Part shown: positions 8,901 to 16,644 of the stretch, one piece after another
How the letters are laid out: every line of letters begins with the position of its first letter
How positions within the stretch are numbered: position 1 is the first letter of the stretch
Assembly: GCA_963749895.1 (NCBI GenBank)
Contig: CAVVOG010000001.1
Coordinates: 620,001 to 684,000 of the forward strand
DNA from: AC-51 sp963749895
GTDB taxonomy: Bacteria; Actinomycetota; UBA4738; HRBIN12
DNA: 64,000 nucleotides
Direction of reading: 5' to 3'
The notes under the pieces: model-generated
Database searches by the model: none
Told to the model about the DNA's origin: nothing
The model's input: the letters and a program-made list of their open reading frames with translations, nothing else
Program-made: the position numbers and the translations under genes

Positions 8901-9610
8901 AGCCTGGCGTGCACGAAGCGTCCGTCCGTCCCCACCAGATAGGTCTCGCCGGTCTCGCCGAGCCCCGTCTGCTGGAGCACGATGCGGTCCAGGCGCTCGA
9001 GGTTGAGGACCGCCGCGACGACCGCGATCCGCTGACCTCCGCGGTCGAAGAGCGGCGTCGCGATCGTGATCACCGACGAATCGGACAGATCGGTCGTCGA
9101 CACCGGCTGGACGTAGGTGTTGGAGCTCCCTTGGGTGAAGTACGGCGCGTCGGCCTGGGAGAGCCCTTCGTGCTCGTCGACGGTCGACTCCACGATCGTC
9201 CCCTCGAGGTCGAGCACCAGGAACTCCTGCGCGTCGGCGGTCTTCGAGATCGCGTAGGCGAGCACGCTCTCGACGGCGTCGTGGGCCGCCTGTCCCTCGG
9301 GACCCTCCACCCCCTCGACCACCCGCTCCACCTCGGCGTTCAGGTCGCCGACCGCGTCGCCGGTCTCGTAGCCGCCCAGCAACCCGGCCATGAACACGAC
9401 GTTGCGGCGCTGCTCGTCGATCCACCGGTCGAGCGAGTCCGCCTTGAGGTCGCTCGTCCCGTCCAACCGATCGAACACCGTCGTCTCGATCGAGCTCCTC
9501 GCACGCTGGTACGCGACCACGCCCACCACCGCGACCATCAGGACCGACAGCACCAGGAACGACAGCACGAGCCGTGCCATCAGGCTCCGCCGGCCCCGGC
9601 GCGCGGCCAT
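5972..9610 (-). CDS. Hybrid sensor histidine kinase: Cache-HAMP-GAF-HisKA-HATPase-REC-REC-HPt
   Basis: About 1212 aa. Order: N-terminal membrane helix (about 12-34); extracytoplasmic Cache-like sensor (about 40-290); second helix (about 300-322); HAMP; GAF (about 400-560); HisKA with phosphoacceptor His in SHEIRTPMNAIIG; HATPase with DTGIGI and GTGLGL boxes; first receiver (VVDDNATNRR, VVSDMLMPEADG); second receiver (LLAEDNVVNQK, LLTDVQMPEMDG); and a C-terminal HPt domain with AAHTLKSNANTFG. This is a full BarA-style phosphorelay in one chain. The start ATG shares one base with the preceding solute-binding gene's stop (TGATG), so it is coupled to that operon. HPt should pass phosphate to a separate receiver; the REC-cyclase at the operon head is the obvious partner. 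Confidence 0.93.
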   Translation of the reverse strand: MAARRGRRSLMARLVLSFLVLSVLMVAVVGVVAYQRARSSIETTVFDRLDGTSDLKADSLDRWIDEQRRNVVFMAGLLGGYETGDAVGDLNAEVERVVEGVEGPEGQAAHDAVESVLAYAISKTADAQEFLVLDLEGTIVESTVDEHEGLSQADAPYFTQGSSNTYVQPVSTTDLSDSSVITIATPLFDRGGQRIAVVAAVLNLERLDRIVLQQTGLGETGETYLVGTDGRFVHARLLGQYPDPVTSQGIEAALAQQDGQGMYENYDGDPVIGTYQWLPEVGSALLAEQSQEEAFEPARQLAITIGLIGLVVVALLGVGTYVLSRRIAKPILAITDTAAAVTAGDLTREAPVMTDDEVGELAESFNTMTSRLRETLEGLEQRVEERTEELAVQNVELEALHDTTLGVMDRLDLDELLTTLLERAGQLTGTAHGYIYLETDDGTEIENRVSVGLLSEDRGRRIARGDGVAGRVWDTGEPLVVDDYDGWQGRSTTFPTGQIRALAGVPLRSGGRVVGVLGIAREASADRAFDDAEVELLQRFAQLGSIALDNATLYTSAQDAKAEADAANEAKSVFLATMSHEIRTPMNAIIGMSGLLRETHLDDEQQEYASTIANSGEALLSIINDILDFSKIEAGRMDLESAPFDLRECVESVAELIGPVATRKGLEVACELTPGTPEWAIGDASRLRQIFLNLLNNAVKFTETGEVVVSVEADAPVDGRRTYRATVRDTGIGIAPDRVDRLFRSFSQADVSTSRKYGGTGLGLAISRRLAELMDGTMWVESTGVPGEGSTFHLTFVAGETEQREHPAEDVGVLEGKRLLVVDDNATNRRILAAQAGGWGMSTSTAASAEEALALLEETAFDVVVSDMLMPEADGLDLGLRVEERWPLVPFVLATSLPRREVLDDDRLASTGAVAVIAKPVKTSVLLDALVTALGGRGARQRTPEGGTAMDPEMGRTHPLRILLAEDNVVNQKLAVRLLEKMGYRADVVANGIETLEALERQTYDLLLTDVQMPEMDGLESTREIVRRWQRGERPWIVGVTAEAMAGDRERCLEAGMDDYITKPIRPDELVAAIRRAPSADTEPTPVPSDDEAGPIDVATLRRFAETMGDDDPGFVQEMIDQFLADAPGLVDALRAGVASEDAEAVRRAAHTLKSNANTFGAIGLGERCAALEVAAKGGDLRDAGASTETIAEDLAHVDVALRSTWERISAT

Positions 9611-10536
9611 CAGAGGTCCTGCTCCACCGTGGAGATGTCGAAGGACGCCATCGGGGTCGCGTAGTCCCGGCCGAAGAACTCGATCGACAGCTCGCGGAGC
9701 GTGCCGTCGGCGTGGAGCCCCTGGACGATGCGGTTCACCTCGGCGACGAACGACGCGACGTCGAGTTCGGAGCTCCTGTCGACCCACCCTGTCGCGTACT
9801 CCTCGAACAGCACGGGACCGACCTCACGAAGCTCAAGGCCGTCCTCGATCGCCTGTGCCCCGACCTGTTCGGAGCACAGGAACGCGTCGATCTCCCCGCG
9901 GGCCGTGTCCTGCAGGCCGGGGCCCTCGACCGTGTACGCGACGATCTCCGCGTCGGTGATCAGCTGCTCGCCGTCATAGCCGGGGAGCACGAGCGTGCCC
10001 TTCAGATAGCTCTCGTGGGTGCAGCTCGCGCACGCGCCGACGCGCGTCTCCGACAGGTCCTCGGCGGTCTCCACGGGGGAATCCTCAGGCACGAACGCGT
10101 GGGCGGGAAGGAGGTAGTAGGGCTGGGTGACGTAGAGGAACTCGTTCCGCTCGTCGTCGATCGCGCCGGACCCGTACGCGAGGTCCCATCGTTCACCCCA
10201 GCTGCCGCCGGTGATCTCGACCCACTGGGGCGCCACGAAGCACGGCTCGACGCCGAGCGCCTCGGCCACGGCCTCGCCGGTCTCGGCGTCGAAGCCGGAG
10301 ACCTCGGGGCCGGTCAGCTGGTCGTCGGCGCACCGCGTGTCCGCCGCCCGCTCGGCGCCCTCGACCCGGAACGACTGAGGGGCGTAGTCCAGGTCGGTCG
10401 AGAGCACCAGCGTCCCCCGGTCGAGGATCTGCGCGAGCTTGTCCAGTTCCGGGTCTCCCGCGGGGTCATCCGAGCCGGAGCACGCCACGGCGAGGGTCAG
10501 CAGGGCGACCGCGAGCGCTATCGACCGCGCGGTCAC
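9610..10536 (-). CDS. Extracellular solute-binding lipoprotein, paralogue 3 of 3
   Basis: 308-aa periplasmic-binding-protein-like protein (SBP family 3 pattern) with a hydrophobic leader ending AVACSGSDD, where the Cys is the probable lipidation site. Conserved blocks shared with the two upstream paralogues are DKLAQILDRGTLVLSTD, GVEPCFVAP, WGERWDLAYGSG and the Cys pair GACASCTHE. The GTG start overlaps the previous stop (GTGA). No permease or ATPase is nearby, so it more likely presents a ligand to the adjoining kinase than feeds an ABC importer; that role is inferred. It is the most divergent of the three copies. Confidence 0.85.
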   Translation of the reverse strand: MTARSIALAVALLTLAVACSGSDDPAGDPELDKLAQILDRGTLVLSTDLDYAPQSFRVEGAERAADTRCADDQLTGPEVSGFDAETGEAVAEALGVEPCFVAPQWVEITGGSWGERWDLAYGSGAIDDERNEFLYVTQPYYLLPAHAFVPEDSPVETAEDLSETRVGACASCTHESYLKGTLVLPGYDGEQLITDAEIVAYTVEGPGLQDTARGEIDAFLCSEQVGAQAIEDGLELREVGPVLFEEYATGWVDRSSELDVASFVAEVNRIVQGLHADGTLRELSIEFFGRDYATPMASFDISTVEQDL

Positions 10537-11483
10537 GTCACCTCTTGCTGGAGCGCGTCGACGTCGTAGGCGGCGGCCGCGGCGACGTAGTCGGCGCCGA
10601 AGAACTCCTGCGAGAGCGCCAGCAGCGTCCCGTCCGCCTGCGCGGCCTGGATGATCTCGTTCACCCGCTCGAAGAGCGCGGTCTGGCTGAGTCTCGATCC
10701 CTTGTCGAGGAACCCGGACGGGTAGTAGGTGAACGCGACCCCGTCGAGCTTGCGCAACGCGAGACCGCCATCGATCTGCGCGTTGCCGACGGGGTCCGCG
10801 GCCAGGAACGCGTCGAGCTTGCCGGCGGCGACCTTCTCCAGCCCGGCGCTCTCGGTGTTGAACGTCACGATCTCCGGGTCCTCGACGGTCTGGACGATCT
10901 CGACACCGGGGATCACGAGCTCGCCTCGGAGGTAGAACTCGTGGGAGCAGCTGGCGCAGGCCCCGACCTGCATCCCGTCGAGATCGCTCGGCTCCTGGTA
11001 CGGCGAGTCCACCGCGACGAAGTAGGAGTTGGGGACCGCGTAGTAGGGCTGCGTCATCCAGAGCCGCTCCATCCGGTCCTCGTTGATCGAACCTGAGCCG
11101 TACGTGATGTCCCACCGGTCTCCCCAGTTGCCCCCGGTGATCTCGGTCCAGGTCGGGACGACGAAGCAGGGCTCGACCCCGAGCGCCTCAGCCACGAGCT
11201 TCCCGGTCTCGGCGTCGTACCCGGTGATCTCCGGCGCTGTCAGCTGGTCCGGCGAACACCTCGTGTCCGTGGCACGCTCGGCGTCCTCGACCGCGAAGGA
11301 CTGCGGTGGGTACGCCGGGTCGGTCGAGAGTACGAGCGTCCCTCGGTCGAGGATCTGGGCGAGCTTGTCCGTGTTCGGGTCACCGGTCTGCGTCGCCGCG
11401 GTCTCGGTCGTCGCTTCGCTCGAGGAGCACGCGACGGTGGCGATCAGCAACACGACGGCGGGACCGAGCGATCGGGTCCCCAC
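10533..11483 (-). CDS. Extracellular solute-binding lipoprotein, paralogue 2 of 3
   Basis: 316 aa, starting at GTG 11483 one base after the upstream stop. Leader VVLLIATVACSSSEA has a plausible lipidation Cys. Shared with paralogue 1 almost word for word: DKLAQILDRGTLVLSTD, PPQSFAVEDAERATDTRC, GYDAETGKLVAEALGVEPC. Several stretches are also near-identical in DNA to paralogue 1, pointing to a fairly recent duplication. It carries the GACASCSHEFYLRGEL motif. Ligand unknown; the SBP-3 fold typically binds amino acids or small organic acids. Confidence 0.85.
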   Translation of the reverse strand: MGTRSLGPAVVLLIATVACSSSEATTETAATQTGDPNTDKLAQILDRGTLVLSTDPAYPPQSFAVEDAERATDTRCSPDQLTAPEITGYDAETGKLVAEALGVEPCFVVPTWTEITGGNWGDRWDITYGSGSINEDRMERLWMTQPYYAVPNSYFVAVDSPYQEPSDLDGMQVGACASCSHEFYLRGELVIPGVEIVQTVEDPEIVTFNTESAGLEKVAAGKLDAFLAADPVGNAQIDGGLALRKLDGVAFTYYPSGFLDKGSRLSQTALFERVNEIIQAAQADGTLLALSQEFFGADYVAAAAAYDVDALQQEVT

Positions 11484-11484
11484 G

Positions 11485-12447
11485 TCACTTCACCTCCTGT
11501 CCGATCGACTCGAGATCGAACGCGGCTGCCTCGCTCGCGTAGTCGCGCCCGAAGTACTCCTCCGAGAGGGCGGTGAGGGAGCCATCCGCGTGCAGGTCCA
11601 CGAGGATCTCGTTCACACGCTCGACGAAGGCGCGCTGGTCGAGGCTCGAGCTCTTGTCGACGAACCCCGTCAGGTAGAGAGGGAAGGCCGGCTCGTCGAG
11701 CTCCCGCAGCGGGAGCCCCTCGTCGGTCGCCTGGAGGCCGACCGGCTGCGACAAGAGGAACGCGTCGATCTCACCCGCGGCGACCGCCTCCAGTCCGGGG
11801 CGCTCGACGTCGAACAGGACGATCTCGGGGTCGGCGACCTTCTGCTCGATCTCCACCCCGGGCACCTCAAGCTCGCCCCGCAGGTACAGCTCGTGCGTGC
11901 ACGACGCGCACGCGCCGACCTTCTCGCCGTCCAGGTCCGAGGGCTCCTCGAAGGTGGAGTCCTCGTGCACGAAGAAGCTCTGGGGTGTCGCGTAGTACGG
12001 CTGCGTCATGTACAGGCGGGTCATGCGGTCCGCGTTGATGCCGCCCGATCCCCAGGAGACGTCCCAGCGGTCGCCCCAGTTGCCTGCGGTGATCTCGGTC
12101 CAGGTCGGCGCGACGAAGCACGGCTCCACACCGAGGGCCTCGGCGACCAGCTTCCCGGTCTCGGCGTCGTACCCGGTGACCTCCGGCGCCGTCAGCTGGT
12201 CCGGTGAGCACCTCGTGTCCGTGGCACGCTCGGCGTCCTCGACCGCGAAGGACTGCGGCGGATACTCGGGGTCGGTGGACAGGACGAGGGTTCCCCGCTC
12301 GAGGATCTGGGCGAGCTTGTCGGTGTTCGGGTCACCGGAGGGCGACGACGATGCCGTGGTGGCCGGGTCGTCGCTCGACGAGCAGGCGACGGCGGCGAGG
12401 ACCAGCATCGCCATGGCGATCGCGGTCCGGGTTCGGTGCGTCCTCAT
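11485..12447 (-). CDS. Extracellular solute-binding lipoprotein, paralogue 1 of 3
   Basis: 320 aa, first of the three tandem copies, starting 31 bases after the cyclase stop. Leader AMLVLAAVACSSSDD gives a lipoprotein-like Cys. It has the same conserved Cys set as the others (DTRC, VEPC, GACASC) and a C-terminal motif EEYFGRDYASEAAAFD. With its neighbours it forms a family whose conserved cysteines would be unusual for plain amino-acid binding proteins and may form disulfides outside the cell. The sensory role is inferred from gene order. Confidence 0.85.
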   Translation of the reverse strand: MRTHRTRTAIAMAMLVLAAVACSSSDDPATTASSSPSGDPNTDKLAQILERGTLVLSTDPEYPPQSFAVEDAERATDTRCSPDQLTAPEVTGYDAETGKLVAEALGVEPCFVAPTWTEITAGNWGDRWDVSWGSGGINADRMTRLYMTQPYYATPQSFFVHEDSTFEEPSDLDGEKVGACASCTHELYLRGELEVPGVEIEQKVADPEIVLFDVERPGLEAVAAGEIDAFLLSQPVGLQATDEGLPLRELDEPAFPLYLTGFVDKSSSLDQRAFVERVNEILVDLHADGSLTALSEEYFGRDYASEAAAFDLESIGQEVK

Positions 12448-12478
12448 CGGTTCCGTTCCCCTCGTTCCTGTCGGAGGT

Positions 12479-13540
12479 TCAGCCTGCTGCCAATCCCCAG
12501 AGCTTCGTGCGTGTCTGCTTCCCGCGGATCTCGAACTCGTCCACGTAGACCAGGTCGTCGGGCGCGTCGCGCATCGCCGCGCGCGTCTCGTCGGCGATCA
12601 GCACCGGGTACGGCGCCTCCTTCGTCAGCGACTCGATCCGCGACGCGGTGTTCACCGTGTCACCGATCACCGTGTACTCCAACCGGCGCTCCGAGCCGAC
12701 GTTGCCGGACATCAGCGGTCCGGTGTTCAGCCCGACGCCCATCCGGAAGCCGTCGCAGATCCGCTCGGCCGCGAGCCAGCGGTTGAACTCGGGCAGGCGC
12801 TCGCGGACCATGTCGCGCGCCGCGGCCACCGCCCGGTCGGCGTGGTCGTCGGCGGCGACCGGCGCGCCGAAGGCGGCCATGATGCCGTCGCCCATGTAGC
12901 TCACGAGCGTGCCGCCGTGGTCGAGCACCGTCCCGCCCATGTCGCCCAGGTAGCGGTTCAGGACCTCGATCACGCGCTCGGCGGGCGTGGACTCGGCGAA
13001 GGTCGTGAAGCTGCGCAGGTCCGTGAACATCACCGTGCCGACGACCCGTTCGGCGCCGAGCCGCAGCTCGCCGCCGCTGCGTGCGAGCACCTCGTCGACG
13101 ACGGGTTCCGGCAGGAACCGGGCGAAGACGTCGCGGACCCGGTCGCGCTCCAGCTGGTGCAGGCGCATCCGGTCGAGCCCCGCGTTCACGCGCGCGCGCA
13201 GGATCACCGGGTCGAAGGGCTTCGGCAGGAAGTCCTCGGCGCCCATCTCGATGCAGCGCACGACGCTCTCGATGTCCTCCAGCCCCGAGATCATCACGAC
13301 CGGGACGTGGCGGAGCGCCGGGTCGTCCTTCATCCGCTCGAGCACCGCGAAGCCGTCGAGGTCCGGCATCAGGATGTCCAGGAGCACGACGTCCACGGGC
13401 GTCGTCGCGAGGGTCGTCAAGCACTCCTGACCGCCGCCGGCGAGGTGGACCTCGTGGCCTTCACGCTCGAGGCTCTTGGCGAGCAGCTTCCGGTTCAACG
13501 GGTCGTCGTCGACGACCAGGATGCACCCGGGCTCGGCCAT
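12479..13540 (-). CDS. Response regulator with class III adenylate/guanylate cyclase output
   Basis: 353 aa. Residues 5-120 form a receiver domain: acidic pocket D11-D13, phosphoacceptor D55 (LLDILMPD), Lys107 (LPKPFDP). A short linker leads to a class III cyclase domain with the metal-binding aspartates in FTDLRSFTTF and YMGDGIMAAFGAP and the transition-state Asn/Arg in VIGDTVNTASRIES. The Lys that usually precedes the second metal motif and selects adenine is Ser here (LVSYMGD), so the nucleotide made is uncertain. It is the first gene of the operon and the likely end point of the phosphorelay from the HPt-bearing kinase. Confidence 0.92.
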   Translation of the reverse strand: MAEPGCILVVDDDPLNRKLLAKSLEREGHEVHLAGGGQECLTTLATTPVDVVLLDILMPDLDGFAVLERMKDDPALRHVPVVMISGLEDIESVVRCIEMGAEDFLPKPFDPVILRARVNAGLDRMRLHQLERDRVRDVFARFLPEPVVDEVLARSGGELRLGAERVVGTVMFTDLRSFTTFAESTPAERVIEVLNRYLGDMGGTVLDHGGTLVSYMGDGIMAAFGAPVAADDHADRAVAAARDMVRERLPEFNRWLAAERICDGFRMGVGLNTGPLMSGNVGSERRLEYTVIGDTVNTASRIESLTKEAPYPVLIADETRAAMRDAPDDLVYVDEFEIRGKQTRTKLWGLAAG

Positions 13541-13644
13541 GTCCCCCCTTCGTTCACGCGTTGCTCGACGGCGGAGTGTGACACGTCGTTCTTCGCTCCG
13601 GCAACGAAGGAAGCCCCGGGCGCCGCCGATAGACTCGGGTCGCC

Positions 13645-14886
13645 GTGACCGATCAGCCGAGCCGACCGCCCATCGTCGTCCAGAAGTACGGCGGCACGTC
13701 CGTGGGGTCCGTCGAGCGGATCCTCGCGGTCGCCGACCGGGTCGTGCGCACCCGCGAGGCCGGCAACGACGTGATCGTGGTCGTGAGCGCGATGGGCGAC
13801 ACGACCGACGACCTGCTGTCGATGGCGGCGCGGATCGCGGACGTGCCGGACCCGCGCGAGCTCGACATGCTCCTGACCGCCGGCGAGCGGATCGCGATGT
13901 CCCTGCTAGGCATCGCGATCAACGCACGCGGCTGCCGGGCAGCCTCGTACACCGGCTCGCAGGCCGGGATCATGACCGACACGCACCACGGGTCGGCGAA
14001 GATCGTCGAGATCCGTCCGAAGCGGATCGTCGAGGCGCTCGAGCACGGCAACGTCGTCGTGCTCGCGGGCTTCCAGGGCCTGTCGCTCCAGTACGAGATC
14101 ACGACGCTCGGTCGCGGCGGCTCGGACCTGACGGCGGTGGCGATCGCCGGTGCGGTCGGCGCCGACGTCTGCGAGATCTACACCGACGTGGACGGCGTCT
14201 ACACGGCCGACCCGCGTCTGGTGCCGACGGCGCGCAAGCTCGACCTGGTCTCCTACGACGAGATGCTCGAGCTCGCGGCGGTCGGCGCGAAGGTGCTCCA
14301 GTCCCGATCGGTCGAGGTGGCGCGTCGCAACGGGACGCGGCTGCACGTCCGGTCGTCGTTCTCCGATCAGGAAGGCACGTGGGTGCAGGACATGTCTGAC
14401 GAAGTCGCGATGGAAGGTGTGCTGATCTCGGGAGCCGCGCTCGACTCGGACGAGGTCAAGGTGACGATCGACGACGTGCCCGACCGCCCCGGTGTGGCGG
14501 CCGCGATCTTCAAGGCGATCGCCGACGAGGGGATGAGCGTCGACATGATCGTGCAGAACGTGTCGCGCGACGGCACGACGGACCTGTCGTTCACCGCCCC
14601 GCGGGCGGACCTGGCCCGCCTGGAGGCCGTGCTCGACACGCTCGTGCGCGACCAGGGCCTGGCCGGGTTCAGCGTCGACGAGCAGATCGCGAAGGTCTCG
14701 CTCGTGGGCGCCGGGATGAAGTCGCACCCGGGGGTGGCCGCCGACATGTTCGACGCGCTCGCGTCCGAAGGGATCAACATCGAGATGATCTCGACGTCGC
14801 CGATCCGGATCTCGTGCGTCGTCGCGCGCGATCGCGGCGAGGAGGCCCTGCGCGCGGTCCACGCGCGGTTCGACCTGAACGGGTAG
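13645..14886 (+). CDS. lysC: Aspartate kinase
   Basis: 413 aa. Phosphorylates aspartate, the first step toward lysine, threonine, methionine and diaminopimelate. The amino-acid kinase domain (about 8-240) begins with VVQKYGGTSVGS and contains TTLGRGGSDLTA and YTDVDGVYTADPR. Two ACT domains follow (about 265-335 and 345-410), with VTIDDVPDRPGVAAAIF and KVSLVGAGMKSHPGVAADMF, indicating feedback regulation. GTG start. Internal starts for a separate beta subunit are common in this family; ATG 14410 (MEGVLIS) would be a candidate. Asd follows downstream, with one small gene between. Confidence 0.97.
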   Translation: MTDQPSRPPIVVQKYGGTSVGSVERILAVADRVVRTREAGNDVIVVVSAMGDTTDDLLSMAARIADVPDPRELDMLLTAGERIAMSLLGIAINARGCRAASYTGSQAGIMTDTHHGSAKIVEIRPKRIVEALEHGNVVVLAGFQGLSLQYEITTLGRGGSDLTAVAIAGAVGADVCEIYTDVDGVYTADPRLVPTARKLDLVSYDEMLELAAVGAKVLQSRSVEVARRNGTRLHVRSSFSDQEGTWVQDMSDEVAMEGVLISGAALDSDEVKVTIDDVPDRPGVAAAIFKAIADEGMSVDMIVQNVSRDGTTDLSFTAPRADLARLEAVLDTLVRDQGLAGFSVDEQIAKVSLVGAGMKSHPGVAADMFDALASEGINIEMISTSPIRISCVVARDRGEEALRAVHARFDLNG

Positions 14887-14942
14887 CCCCGCCGACCCGC
14901 CCGGGGTTTACGCACCGGCGGTTCGACCGCATCATCGGTCCC

Positions 14943-15572
14943 ATGGACCGCGAACCACCCCCGGCGCCGCTCGACGACGGTTTCCCGGCACCCCCCGGGG
15001 CGCGGCCGCGTCCGCCGGTGCCGGAGCCACCCCCGAAGCCGCGCTCGAGGGCCCGCATCGCCGTCGTGCTCGTCGCCTTGTTCGCGGTGGGCGCCGTCGC
15101 CGGGTTCGGCGGCGCGGTGCTGCTCGATCGCGGCCCGTGCGGGGGGGCGTCGTTCGTCTCCGAGGCGTACGGCTACTGCCTGGACGCGCCCGCGGGGTGG
15201 GAGCCGTCGGCGGCCGCCGAGGAGCCGAGCCGCGTCGACGCCTTCCGCGACGACGGGGGAACGGTCGTCTACGTGGAGGCGACCCGTCTGGCCGAGGGAC
15301 AGGACCTCCAGACGTTCGCGGACTCGATGCGGGTGAGCGCCTCGATGAACGGGTTCGCCGTCACCGACCCCGTCACGGGGACCCTCGGCGGCGCACCGTC
15401 GCTCGAGTGGGACGCGGTCTCGTCGGGGGCGGGCGGGGCGGTCGTCGTGCGAGAGATCGTGTCGATCCGCGGCGGCGTGGCCTGGCGCCTGCAGATCGCC
15501 GACAGCGAGACCCCGGACGCGCCCGACGTCGACGGGGCGCGCGAGCTGCTCGACACCTGGCGCTTCGTCTGA
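14943..15572 (+). CDS. Membrane-anchored hypothetical protein
   Basis: 209 aa. A Pro-rich cytoplasmic head (about 1-38) is followed by one transmembrane segment (IAVVLVALFAVGAVAGFGGAVLL) and an exported domain of about 140 residues opening with SFVSEAYGYCLDAPAGWE. That opening resembles the PsbP/Mog1-like domains seen on many actinobacterial membrane proteins. No catalytic motif is visible. It lies between lysC and asd on the same strand with short gaps, so it is probably cotranscribed without a known part in the pathway. Confidence 0.75.
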   Translation: MDREPPPAPLDDGFPAPPGARPRPPVPEPPPKPRSRARIAVVLVALFAVGAVAGFGGAVLLDRGPCGGASFVSEAYGYCLDAPAGWEPSAAAEEPSRVDAFRDDGGTVVYVEATRLAEGQDLQTFADSMRVSASMNGFAVTDPVTGTLGGAPSLEWDAVSSGAGGAVVVREIVSIRGGVAWRLQIADSETPDAPDVDGARELLDTWRFV

Positions 15573-15603
15573 GCGGCCGGGACGCCTTGGTAGGCTCGAC
15601 GCC

Positions 15604-16644
15604 ATGAAGGTTGCCGTGATCGGAGCCACCGGCGCCGTCGGGCGCCAGATGACCAGGATCCTCGAGGAGCGCGGGTTCCCCGTCGACGAGTTCCTCCCGC
15701 TGGCCAGCGAGCGGAGCGTCGGGCGGACCGTCACGTTCCGCGACCAGGAGCACGAGGTCCGCGAACTCAGCGTCGAGGCCGCCGCCGGCGTCGACGTCGC
15801 GTTCGTGTCGGCGGGCGCCACGACGTCGAGGGCCTTCCTGCCGCAGATCGCCGCGAACGGCACCACGTGCATCGACAACTCGAGCGCGTTCCGCATGGAC
15901 CCGGACGTGCCGCTGTCGATCCCCGAGGTGAACCCCGAGGCCCTCGAGGGCTGGCCGAAGCCGGGCATCATCTCGGTGCCCAACTGCACGACGATCACCG
16001 CGATGCTCCCGATGGGGCCGCTGCACCGCGCGGCCGGCGCCACCTCGCTGGTGCTGTCGAGCTACCAGGCGGTCTCGGGCGCCGGCTGGAAGGGCACGCG
16101 CGAACTGGCCCACCAGGTCGACGAGCTGTCCGGCCAGGTGGAGTCGCTCGGCTACCCCGACCGCGATCAGCTCCCGGTCGGCGACGTGTTCGCGAAGACG
16201 ATCGCGTTCAACGTGGTCGCGAAGATCGGCGACTTCGAGGACGACGGGTTCACCGGCGAGGAGTCGAAGATGATGGCCGAGCCGCGGAAGATCCTGTCCG
16301 CGCCCGACCTGTCGGTGGTGGCGACCTCGGTCCGCGTCCCGGTCGTGACCGGCCACGCGGTGTCGATGCTGGCCGAGTTCTCGCGGCCGATCTCGGTCGC
16401 CGAGGCGCGCGAGATCCTGTCGGACGCGCCGGGGGTGACCCTGATGGACGACCCCGCGCGCGGGGTGTTCCCCAGCCCGCTCGACGCCGCCGGCGGCGAC
16501 GACGCGTTGGTCGGTCGGATCCGGCAGGTGCCCGGCCGCGACGACGCGCTCGCGCTGTTCAGCTGCGCCGACAACCTGCGGAAGGGCGCGGCGCTCGACG
16601 CGATCCAGATCGCCGAGTACCTGTTCCTGCCGGCGAGGAGCTAG
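15604..16644 (+). CDS. asd: Aspartate-semialdehyde dehydrogenase
   Basis: 346 aa. Reduces aspartyl phosphate to aspartate semialdehyde with NADPH, the step after LysC. Landmarks: nucleotide-binding GATGAVGRQM at the N-terminus, NSSAFRMD, catalytic Cys in VPNCTTITA, and the YQAVSGAGWKG block. Length is normal for the bacterial enzyme. Its last codons (GAGGAGCTAG) double as the ribosome-binding site of the small gene that follows. Confidence 0.97.
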   Translation: MKVAVIGATGAVGRQMTRILEERGFPVDEFLPLASERSVGRTVTFRDQEHEVRELSVEAAAGVDVAFVSAGATTSRAFLPQIAANGTTCIDNSSAFRMDPDVPLSIPEVNPEALEGWPKPGIISVPNCTTITAMLPMGPLHRAAGATSLVLSSYQAVSGAGWKGTRELAHQVDELSGQVESLGYPDRDQLPVGDVFAKTIAFNVVAKIGDFEDDGFTGEESKMMAEPRKILSAPDLSVVATSVRVPVVTGHAVSMLAEFSRPISVAEAREILSDAPGVTLMDDPARGVFPSPLDAAGGDDALVGRIRQVPGRDDALALFSCADNLRKGAALDAIQIAEYLFLPARS

